Positions 1 to 5,731 of a DNA stretch of 6,340 nucleotides are shown here, in pieces; within the stretch, counting starts at the first letter, position 1, and every line of letters begins with the position of its first letter. The notes below the pieces were generated by a model, which saw nothing but the letters and a program-made list of their open reading frames with translations, did not search any database and was not told the DNA's origin. Origin of the DNA: Methylococcales bacterium (GTDB taxonomy: Bacteria; Pseudomonadota; Gammaproteobacteria; Methylococcales; Methylomonadaceae); contig JAGLEW010000079.1 in assembly GCA_023144875.1 (NCBI GenBank), positions 1 to 6,340 on the forward strand, written 5' to 3'. The position numbers and the translations under genes were made by a program.

Positions 1-21
1 TAGGCTAATTATTGTTGGTTA

Positions 22-54
22 TAAGAGAAACATGGCGTGATGATGTTTCTCTTA
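22..54. repeat. Perfect 12-bp inverted repeat (hairpin)
   Basis: The arms TAAGAGAAACAT (22-33) and ATGTTTCTCTTA (43-54) are perfectly complementary around a 9-nt loop. The hairpin lies about 43 nt past the stop codon of the minus-strand gene at 98-364, so it could act as that gene's transcription end or as a 3' stabilising structure. Neither strand has a real T-tract after the stem, so it is not a textbook intrinsic terminator. What lies to its left is outside the window, so it could equally serve a plus-strand gene ending before position 1. Confidence 0.6.
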
Positions 55-97
55 CCCTTGGGCAATTTCATTGATGCGTCTTATTGAGTATTGGAGA

Positions 98-364
98 CTA
101 ATATCCAGTTGGTGAGAATGATAGCGGTGATTCCTCAGATTTTTTTTGGTTTATCTCAGTAGCTTGTGCATTTTCGGAAATTGATTGCTCAATTTTTTTC
201 GCTTCAGTTTCACTCGATTTTTTAGTTTCTAGGATATCTTTATCAGTGGTAATGGAATCTATATTTGAAGGCATAGGTCGACAACTGAAGGCAAGTTGCA
301 TCGTGGTCAGTAATCCTAAAGCAACACAAGAAAGCGCAATATTTTTTCGTAGGAAAGAAGACAT
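98..364 (-). CDS. Small exported protein, uncharacterised (88 aa)
   Basis: I do not recognise a family. The start is well supported: AGGA sits 7-8 nt before the ATG. Residues 1-27 form a classic export signal (MSSFLRKN, then a hydrophobic core about 9-26). The core ends in LAFS-C28, which can be read as a signal peptidase I site (A-F-S) or as a poor lipobox, because the -2 residue Phe is atypical for lipoproteins. The mature part (about 60 aa) has no hydrophobic segment. It is rich in Ser, Glu, Lys, Gln and Asn and is probably disordered or a short charged helix (about 40-80). A role in the periplasm or as a small anchored envelope peptide is the most that can be inferred. It stands alone, with no gene close upstream on its strand. 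Signal peptide plus ribosome binding site make it a likely real gene despite its size. Confidence 0.6.
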   Translation of the reverse strand: MSSFLRKNIALSCVALGLLTTMQLAFSCRPMPSNIDSITTDKDILETKKSSETEAKKIEQSISENAQATEINQKKSEESPLSFSPTGY

Positions 365-664
365 GTGGTTATCCTAAATTGTTAAAATTAAATTGCCCCT
401 GATCTTATTTGTAAGTTTAATGGCGAGGCATATTGCCAGAGAGCGCTAAATTTTTTTTATTTAATGTCAATGGCGAGTTTAATTTTATTTTAGAATTTAT
501 ACAAGGCTTTAAGGCAAATCATGATAGCATTGTCACAAAAGGATATGTTGTTTAACTGTTTTAAAGTGTTTAGTCTTTCGATTAACGCCTCACCTCTCCT
601 CAGCCTATCCATCTACGTTTTGAATAACTGTTTGAACTTTTAAAATACTAGGACAAATAATGCT
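365..664. other. AT-rich intergenic region between divergent genes
   Basis: This is a 300-bp stretch between two divergent starts, without a credible ORF. It holds the ribosome binding sites of both neighbours, and the nonamer AATGGCGAG occurs twice in direct orientation exactly 50 bp apart (419-427 and 469-477). A small GGCA-TAT-TGCC dyad lies at 427-437. A perfect TTGACA on the minus strand (465-470) has no acceptable -10 box at 15-19 nt, so I do not call a promoter. Long A/T runs (for example 449-458) would favour DNA curvature. No promoter for the plus-strand gene at 665 convinced me either. Confidence 0.5.
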
Positions 665-1459
665 ATGAAAAATAACTCAATAGATCTCGTTGATCTTGAT
701 CTTGCCCGTGCAAAAAGTATTAATAGTGAATTTCACACACTGTTTATAGAAGACCGCAGTGAACGTAAAATACCTGTTAATGACGCAGAAAAAACATATC
801 AAATCATTCCTAAATATCGCATTTTTCGAGTGTATATTTCCAGTTTCAGTGAAATAAAAAAAGGCTTACACGCTGTTTTTAATGAACTTAGAAAAGCGGC
901 CTCCAATGATCACTTAGAGCTTAGAATTAATTCAGGTGGAGGCTACGTCAGAGAAGGTCAACAATTTTTTAATGTCATGCTTGAAAAATTTAGCGGTCGC
1001 ACCACCGCATATTTAGATAACGTTGGCTATAGTATGGGGGCGTTGTTATTTTGTATGGCTGAAAAACGGGTCATTTATCCTTATTCTGATCTCATGTTTC
1101 ATGATTATGCACATGGAGTGATGGGAAAAGGCGGAAATGTAAAAAGCCGAGTCAAGCACAGTTCACGAACCATGAAACAGTTTTTTCATGATATTGTCGT
1201 CCGTCAAAATTTTTTGACTGAAAGTGAATTTAAAGAAATGTTACTGGGCAAAGATTTTTGGATGAATGCTAAAGAAATGTGTCAGCGTGGTATTGCAACA
1301 CATGTGGTTATTAGTGGCGAAATAATTAGCGCGAAAGACTTTTTGAAATTATTAAAAAGAAAGAAAAAAGCCGAAAAAAAACAAGCTGAAAACAGTGATC
1401 AAATTTCTGAACAAAAAGTGACTGAAAAAAAGCTATCGAAGAAAAAAGTAAAGAAATAA
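665..1459 (+). CDS. Orphan ClpP-fold serine protease
   Basis: This looks like a Clp-family (S14/SDH-clan) serine peptidase of 264 aa; housekeeping ClpP is about 195-207 aa. The core spans about residues 50-225. LRINSGGGYVREG (86-98) matches the ClpP oxyanion-loop region INSPGG, with the Pro replaced by Gly. Ser123 lies in VGYSMGA, His146 in MFHDYAHG and Asp197 in GKDFWMNAKEM, giving an intact Ser-His-Asp triad in ClpP order and spacing. About 50 extra residues precede the core, and a Lys/Glu-rich tail (about 230-264) follows it. There is no signal peptide or membrane segment, so it should be cytosolic, unlike SppA. The GKDxWM block reminds me more of phage-type or orphan Clp proteases than of housekeeping ClpP. 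No Clp ATPase or phage gene adjoins it, so partner and substrate are unknown. AGGA (650-653) lies 11 nt before the ATG. Confidence 0.85.
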   Translation: MKNNSIDLVDLDLARAKSINSEFHTLFIEDRSERKIPVNDAEKTYQIIPKYRIFRVYISSFSEIKKGLHAVFNELRKAASNDHLELRINSGGGYVREGQQFFNVMLEKFSGRTTAYLDNVGYSMGALLFCMAEKRVIYPYSDLMFHDYAHGVMGKGGNVKSRVKHSSRTMKQFFHDIVVRQNFLTESEFKEMLLGKDFWMNAKEMCQRGIATHVVISGEIISAKDFLKLLKRKKKAEKKQAENSDQISEQKVTEKKLSKKKVKK

Positions 1460-1464
1460 TCACT

Positions 1465-1515
1465 AAAAAAAGTGGGGGCGTGCATAAATAATCGCATTAA
1501 GCACGCGCCTTCCCC
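1465..1515 (-). terminator. Rho-independent terminator of the minus-strand gene block
   Basis: Read on the minus strand, the arms GCGTGC (1506-1501) and GCACGC (1483-1478) pair around a 17-nt loop. A further G/C-rich outer part (GGGG at 1515-1512 with CCCC at 1477-1474) extends the stem across an internal bulge. A run of seven T (1471-1465) follows. The hairpin begins 3 nt after the stop codon of the minus-strand gene ending at 1519. On the plus strand the stem has no T-tract after it, so it would act poorly for the convergent protease gene. Confidence 0.75.
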
Positions 1516-1518
1516 ATG

Positions 1519-2025
1519 TTATTCAAAATCAATACAGGCTTGATTTTCTGACTGGTCTGCGGATTTTCGTGCTAACGTATTTTGTAACGCTTTCGCAGGA
1601 ATTCTATCAATTAAGCAGACGGTGTTATCGGTAATTTTTGTCACGCTCAAATAGGCCTTACTATCACTTCTTATATCGCTTACTCTTATGATAACCGCTA
1701 TTGGGATTTGTTTATTCCCAACTTTTTTCATACGCCATTCGGCTTTTTTCCCGATGGATACAATATTTAAAGCAATGGTTGTCTGGCGATTATCTGGCGC
1801 TTCAATGGTCAAGTTTTCGTGATAATTTTCATTGGCAACATTGATAGAATAGCCCTGAAGACCTTCGCAATGTTGTAGTGAGGCGGGAATACCATCTGGT
1901 CGCTGGTTAAATTCCAGTGTTTTACAGGCAGATTTCGATAAATCGGTGTAAATAGAGGTGTTTTCCTGTGCAAATAACAAGGCAGGAAAAAATAAGCCAC
2001 TTAATAAGAAAATAACGTGTTTCAT
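1519..2025 (-). CDS. Uncharacterised periplasmic four-cysteine protein
   Basis: A 168-aa exported protein of no named function. The signal peptide covers residues 1-19, with cleavage expected at LFA-QE. The mature part starts with SIYTDLSKSACKTLE, an opening I associate with a widespread family of small hypothetical secreted proteins in Proteobacteria and Cyanobacteria; this is from memory, not a search. C34, C53, C137 and C164 are the only cysteines and could form two disulfides in the periplasm. Predicted beta-strand-like stretches (68-92, 95-130) suggest a small beta-rich domain. The start is supported by AAGG about 7 nt before the ATG. The gene follows the NlpE-like gene by 13 nt and is followed at once by a terminator, so it is the last gene of a transcription unit. 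A shared envelope role with that neighbour is inference. Confidence 0.75.
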   Translation of the reverse strand: MKHVIFLLSGLFFPALLFAQENTSIYTDLSKSACKTLEFNQRPDGIPASLQHCEGLQGYSINVANENYHENLTIEAPDNRQTTIALNIVSIGKKAEWRMKKVGNKQIPIAVIIRVSDIRSDSKAYLSVTKITDNTVCLIDRIPAKALQNTLARKSADQSENQACIDFE

Positions 2026-2038
2026 TTTAAAACCTTGG

Positions 2039-2572
2039 TTAATGAATATGAACCGAACGAGCTTTATTTTTATCGGTTCTCAGTAGCGTATATTTATTCT
2101 GGTTTCCTTTTAGAGGCAAGCCTTCAGGCGTTAATAAAATCAATTTTCCATCATTTTTAATTCTATATTTTTGTATTTCTCCGCCTTTTCGAGCGGTTAA
2201 CGTGACCATTCGTGTTTTTTTATTCCACTCATATTTTCCCTTATTATAATATTCTTTATTAGAGGCTCGGGCATATTGCGTCACTAATAGATAATTTTGT
2301 TTATTTTTGAGGGATAAGGTCATTTTAACGCCTGCGCAATCATCACACGGTAAATAGCCATAAAAAACCCCACGGTATTTTTGACTTTCCTCAATAGGTT
2401 TCATTTCATGTTTCTCATGACCCTTTTTAGCGCGTAATTTTTCTCTCGCTCTTTGCACATCCCCCATAATTTCCATATCAGATTTGGCGCTGGCTGGGTT
2501 AAAAGCAAGGGATGATAAACTCACTAATAATACAGTGAGTATTTTTGTCGAAGCAATTAAGTGTCTTTTCAT
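2039..2572 (-). CDS. NlpE N-terminal domain protein, periplasmic
   Basis: Residues about 66-165 (177-aa numbering) match the NlpE N-terminal domain: YRGVFYGYLPCDDCAGVKMTLSL, then short beta-strands ending in LLTPEGLPL and YTLLR. The CxxC pair (C76, C79) is the hallmark of this small beta-barrel, which in E. coli NlpE is an outer-membrane lipoprotein that signals copper and surface stress to Cpx. Here the signal peptide ends in ASA-KS and no cysteine lies near it, so the protein should be soluble or weakly attached, not a lipoprotein. The second NlpE domain is also absent. A basic, helical linker (about 33-60, rich in Lys/Arg/Glu/His) precedes the domain. I start at the ATG at 2572 because it gives a normal signal peptide; an in-frame TTG at 2587 would add five residues. 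No clear Shine-Dalgarno is visible for either. The same-strand next gene is 13 nt downstream. Confidence 0.82.
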   Translation of the reverse strand: MKRHLIASTKILTVLLVSLSSLAFNPASAKSDMEIMGDVQRAREKLRAKKGHEKHEMKPIEESQKYRGVFYGYLPCDDCAGVKMTLSLKNKQNYLLVTQYARASNKEYYNKGKYEWNKKTRMVTLTARKGGEIQKYRIKNDGKLILLTPEGLPLKGNQNKYTLLRTDKNKARSVHIH

Positions 2573-2666
2573 GATTTTTTTAACCAAGGGATTGTGAAAG
2601 AATCAGGCTTATTTAACCGCAATAAAGTGCCTAGTTACAACTATTTTTCAAACCAAAAGTCAGATT

Positions 2667-3626
2667 TTATGAAAGTGCGCCACCACAACTACTGCCTTGC
2701 CCTGCGGTACAGCCATAACAATGTTGACGGGTTGCAATGTTCGTAGGGGCTAAATGACCGTCAATTAAATCATTAAGGTGGGTTTTATGAGGTTGATTTG
2801 CTAATGGTAATCCCAGCATTTGATTAAAATCACAATCATAAACAAACCCTTGCCAATCCACACTAATAGTATTAATACACATCACTTGTGCCAGTGTCTC
2901 AGGGTTGTAACTATCAACTAATAATTGCATATATTCATCAAAATTTCCTTGGCTTATTAACGTACTTCCAAAACGTTTAATCGGCATATTAGTGATGGTG
3001 TATAAATGATTAAAATCAATCTTATAATGGTGTTTTAAATGTGTTTTATAGCTCGCTTCTAAGGTTTTTTGAGGCGGGGGGAGTGTTGCCCCTTGCGGAT
3101 TAAATACTAAATCCAATGTTAATTGACTGTCTTTTTTTCCATAACCCACTGCGTTTAAACGGGTTAAGGCGGCTAAACTTTGTTCAAATACGCCATTACC
3201 TCGCTGTTTATCCACATTTTCGGCTAAATAACAGGGTAAAGAGGCGACCACCGTCACTTTATGTTCGGCTAAAAATTCCGCTAAATAGTCATAACCAGAT
3301 GCTTCTAAAATTACTAAATTACACCGATCAATGACCTTTATCTTTAATTGCGTGGCTTTCTGAACTAAATATTGAAAATGGGGGTTCATTTCAGGCGCAC
3401 CGCCTGTTAAATCCAGTGTTTTAACGCCTGTTTTTTTCGCTAAGGTCAAAACTTGATCAATAGTTTCTTTGCTCATTAACTCCTTACGCGTAGGCCCTGC
3501 ATTCACATGGCAATGCAAGCAACTTAAATTACATAGATAACCTAAATTAAGTTGCAGGGTTTCTAGAGCACGACGAGATAAATCAGGAAAGCTTGAATTT
3601 TCTAAATAAGGAAGGGTTTCAATCAT
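2667..3626 (-). CDS. arsS: ArsS-like radical SAM enzyme (DUF3641 C-terminus)
   Basis: A 319-aa radical SAM protein of the ArsS family. CNLSCLHC (C32, C36, C39) is the CX3CX2C motif binding the 4Fe-4S cluster and SAM, preceded by the family-typical LETLQLNLGY. TGGAPE (74-79) is the SAM-binding GGE-type motif. The C-terminal part (about 180-319) is the cysteine-rich DUF3641 domain, with C250, C265, C303, C306 and C314 and the ending CTAGQGSSCGGA, probably holding an auxiliary cluster. Characterised ArsS attaches the 5'-deoxyadenosyl group of SAM to dimethylated arsenic made by ArsM, en route to arsenosugars; this function is inferred by family. Some members are selenoproteins near the C-terminus; here the cysteines are ordinary codons and the stop is TAA. 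Its ATG overlaps the stop of the upstream gene (ATGA) and has no Shine-Dalgarno of its own, so it likely depends on translational coupling. Confidence 0.88.
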   Translation of the reverse strand: MIETLPYLENSSFPDLSRRALETLQLNLGYLCNLSCLHCHVNAGPTRKELMSKETIDQVLTLAKKTGVKTLDLTGGAPEMNPHFQYLVQKATQLKIKVIDRCNLVILEASGYDYLAEFLAEHKVTVVASLPCYLAENVDKQRGNGVFEQSLAALTRLNAVGYGKKDSQLTLDLVFNPQGATLPPPQKTLEASYKTHLKHHYKIDFNHLYTITNMPIKRFGSTLISQGNFDEYMQLLVDSYNPETLAQVMCINTISVDWQGFVYDCDFNQMLGLPLANQPHKTHLNDLIDGHLAPTNIATRQHCYGCTAGQGSSCGGALS

Positions 3627-4207
3627 GGGTTTTCAGATTTTGAGAGCGCATAACTAATGATAGAAGTCATCAATGCTAACACGCCAATCAATATAAACGA
3701 TAACAAGATATCATTGGTAAATAATTCATCCATCGAATGAACGGTGGTTAAGGATTGACCTAAATTTACAATCACAAAACTGCTGGGTAAAATACCTAAA
3801 TAGGTTACCAAGGCATAGGGCTGTGTTTTTATAGGGCTAAAGGCTGAAATCATGTTAACAAACCAAAAGGGAAACAAAGGAATGGCACGCATCACGAATA
3901 AATAACGCGCTGCATTTTTATCTAAATTACGCATCGTTGCTTGAGTCGAGGGCATTGTTTCCAATCGCGCTCTTGCCCAGTCCGCCAACGAAAGAATGCT
4001 CGCCCCTGGTAAACTTAAGGCGACAGTGGCAATATAAATACCCGCACCGATTCCAAAAGCCTGCCAAAAATTTTCTTGTGTATAAGCCAATAAAATATTA
4101 CGGTGTTGTTTTAAGCTCTCAAAGCTCAAATAATTTTGACCATTTTCAACAAAAAATAAGGCCAGTAAGGTCAGCATAATGGCGACTAATAACCCTTTTA
4201 CCATCAT
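3623..4207 (-). CDS. TVP38/TMEM64 (VTT domain) membrane protein, internally shortened
   Basis: An inner-membrane protein of the TVP38/TMEM64 (DedA-related, VTT) family. Hydrophobic segments lie at about 4-20, 48-75, 102-121, 131-152 and 167-187. Family landmarks are VALSLPGASILSLA (62-75), FVMRAIPLFPFWFVN (104-118), SPIKTQP, and the late LGILPSSFVIVNLGQSL (137-153). Members usually run on from LTLAGG through a Gly/Ala-rich hydrophobic hairpin to RDW; here LSLA75 is joined directly to D76W77, so about 34 residues seem to be missing in frame. The length of 194 aa against the usual 225-230 agrees. Function in bacteria is poorly defined; lipid scrambling or transport has been proposed for the superfamily. 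GAGG lies 9 nt before the first of two adjacent ATGs. The start overlaps the upstream stop (ATGA) and the stop overlaps the arsS start (ATGA). Whether the shortened form is active is uncertain. Confidence 0.85.
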   Translation of the reverse strand: MMVKGLLVAIMLTLLALFFVENGQNYLSFESLKQHRNILLAYTQENFWQAFGIGAGIYIATVALSLPGASILSLADWARARLETMPSTQATMRNLDKNAARYLFVMRAIPLFPFWFVNMISAFSPIKTQPYALVTYLGILPSSFVIVNLGQSLTTVHSMDELFTNDILLSFILIGVLALMTSIISYALSKSENP

Positions 4208-5625
4208 ACACAGTTGCCTCGTAAACGAAATAAACGTTTAATCCAGCGTTTTTTAGTGCTTGTGAGTGATTCTTTGAAACGTTGATCGGCAACGCGGCGA
4301 TTAATTTGCGCTAAGGTTGGGTAAATATGAATAGTCTGACTTAAGTCTGACACGTTGAGTCCTCTAGAAATGGCTAATACATATTCAGCAATCAATTCCC
4401 CTGCTTGTTTTCCAACGATACACGCCCCTAATAATTTCCCTTTTCGCGAGGTGATAATTTTTATCTTGCCATTCGTTTCAGCGTCCGTGATGGCTCGATC
4501 TACGTCAGAAAATGGAAAGCTATACACTCGATACTCAAGCCCTGATTCTTGCGCTTCTTTTTCACTCAAGCCAACCCGTGCTAATTCTGGCGCCGTAAAC
4601 GTACACCACGGAATATTTTTAACCTGCGCTTTTGCTGGCCAATAAAACAAGGCATTACGCAACACAATGCCCGCCTGATGTTCCGCCATGTGCGTAAATA
4701 AATAAGGCCCTGCCACATCACCACAGGCAAAAATATTTTTATTAGTGGTTCGTAAACACTTATTGATGGTTAAATGCCCATTTTTTATATCAACCCCTGC
4801 TTTTTTTAACCCTAAATTTTCAATATTTGCTTGTCGTCCCGCCGCAACTAATAAATGCGTGCCAGTGATAACCGTCGCATCATTTAAGTAAACACGAATA
4901 TCATATTTTGATTTTTCAATCGACGAAATGCGTGAGTTTAAATACAATCGAATTTCATCGGCTAAAAATTGTTTCTCAATCACCTCACTCATATCAGCGT
5001 CTTCTTTAGGCAACAATTTTAAATGACTTAATAAACTAACTTTTACACCTAAACGGGAAAAACTTTGTGCCATTTCACAGCCAATAGCACCACTGCCTAA
5101 AATAATTAAATGCTCAATATGTTCAGTGGTATTAAAAATAGTTTCATTGGTTAAATAATTCACCTTATTCAACCCTAAAATAGAGGGAATAAAAGGACGT
5201 GATCCCGTCGCTAATACAAATTTACGGGCGGTTATTTGACGGTCGCCCACCATCAAATGCTTGTGATCTATAAATTCAGCCTTAGTAAACACCACTTCAA
5301 CGCCCATTGCCCTAAAACGTTCAGGACTATCATTCAGCTCAATGGTTTCTATAGTTTTTGCAATATGCCGCATAACACTGGTTTGATCGACAGAATGAAG
5401 TGTTGCATCCAACCCAACGTTAGCCGCCGTGTTGATTGCATAGGCAATGGCGGCAGAATGAATCAATGTTTTACTCGGCACACACCCCGTATAGAGACAG
5501 TCTCCGCCCAGTCGATTTTTTTCAATTAAAATAACTTTTGCGCCTAATGTTGCTGCGCCTGCCGCCGTGACAAGACCCGCTGCACCACCACCAATAATAC
5601 ATAAATCATATTCTGTTTTGGCCAT
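4204..5625 (-). CDS. MerA-like FAD-dependent pyridine nucleotide-disulfide oxidoreductase
   Basis: A class I flavin disulfide reductase, 473 aa, cytosolic, related to dihydrolipoamide dehydrogenase and mercuric reductase. In order (473-aa numbering): FAD-binding GGGAAG (12-17); redox-active pair in GGDCLYTGCVPSK (C43, C48); ATGSRP (139-144); NAD(P)-binding GSGAIGCE (177-184); second FAD motif CGDVAG (301-306); C-terminal dimerisation domain from about 340. The usual catalytic HPTxxE of the dimer interface reads H-I-YPTLAQ, with Tyr435 replacing His and Gln440 replacing Glu, as in MerA-like proteins rather than true Lpd. There is no N-terminal HMA domain and no C-terminal Cys-Cys pair (the protein ends GNCV), so I do not call it merA; the substrate is unknown. 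I use the ATG at 5625, with CGAG 7 nt upstream; a TTG at 5640 would add five residues but leave almost no leader from the promoter. Its stop overlaps the next gene's start. Confidence 0.9.
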   Translation of the reverse strand: MAKTEYDLCIIGGGAAGLVTAAGAATLGAKVILIEKNRLGGDCLYTGCVPSKTLIHSAAIAYAINTAANVGLDATLHSVDQTSVMRHIAKTIETIELNDSPERFRAMGVEVVFTKAEFIDHKHLMVGDRQITARKFVLATGSRPFIPSILGLNKVNYLTNETIFNTTEHIEHLIILGSGAIGCEMAQSFSRLGVKVSLLSHLKLLPKEDADMSEVIEKQFLADEIRLYLNSRISSIEKSKYDIRVYLNDATVITGTHLLVAAGRQANIENLGLKKAGVDIKNGHLTINKCLRTTNKNIFACGDVAGPYLFTHMAEHQAGIVLRNALFYWPAKAQVKNIPWCTFTAPELARVGLSEKEAQESGLEYRVYSFPFSDVDRAITDAETNGKIKIITSRKGKLLGACIVGKQAGELIAEYVLAISRGLNVSDLSQTIHIYPTLAQINRRVADQRFKESLTSTKKRWIKRLFRLRGNCV

Positions 5626-5657
5626 TGAATTACTCGACAAATAAAAACTAAAATTAA

Positions 5658-5686
5658 TTTATAGCATAGATCAGAGCGGTTATGAA
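5658..5686 (-). promoter_or_regulatory. Candidate sigma-70 promoter of the minus-strand operon
   Basis: On the minus strand, TTCATA (5686-5681, 4/6 match to TTGACA) is followed after exactly 17 nt by TATAAA (5663-5658, 5/6 match). TGC immediately precedes the -10, giving an extended -10 form (TGC-TATAAA). Transcription would begin near 5651, leaving about a 25-nt leader to the ATG at 5625. This supports that start over the TTG at 5640. It lies in the 106-bp divergent spacer shared with the gene at 5732. Confidence 0.5.
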
Positions 5687-5720
5687 TAATTAAGGTAAAA
5701 TTAATCTTTTAACGCTGAAA

Positions 5721-5726
5721 GAGGGG
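5721..5726 (+). promoter_or_regulatory. Strong ribosome binding site for the gene at 5732
   Basis: GAGGGG lies 5 nt before the ATG and is the strongest Shine-Dalgarno in the window. It fixes the start of the downstream small exported protein. No convincing plus-strand promoter is visible; a TAAAAT at 5696-5701 could be a -10 but has no -35 partner. Confidence 0.6.
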
Positions 5727-5731
5727 CAAAT

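Noticed and set aside
448..470. TTGACA on the minus strand as a promoter for the gene at 98-364
   Set aside because: No -10-like hexamer occurs at 15-19 nt; the spacer is followed by GC-rich AGCGCT.
1809..2000. 63-codon minus-strand frame inside the four-Cys protein gene
   Set aside because: It is an alternative frame of a well-supported gene with a signal peptide and ribosome binding site.
2033..2589. 10-bp inverted repeat (CCTTGGTTAA at 2033-2042, TTAACCAAGG at 2580-2589) framing the NlpE-like gene
   Set aside because: It resembles ends of a small mobile cassette, but 10-bp matches are expected by chance in a window this size. No target duplication or transposase is present, and the left copy includes a ribosome binding site.
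2561..2746. 61-codon plus-strand frame across the arsS-nlpE-like gap
   Set aside because: It overlaps the arsS C-terminus and the NlpE-like start in antisense and shows no coding features.
3116..5529. Several plus-strand open frames of 72-97 codons opposite the operon genes
   Set aside because: They lie entirely antisense to well-supported genes, have no ribosome binding sites and encode no recognisable protein.
4204..5625. Annotation as merA
   Set aside because: The HMA domain and the C-terminal Cys pair needed for mercury transfer are absent, so the name would overstate the evidence.
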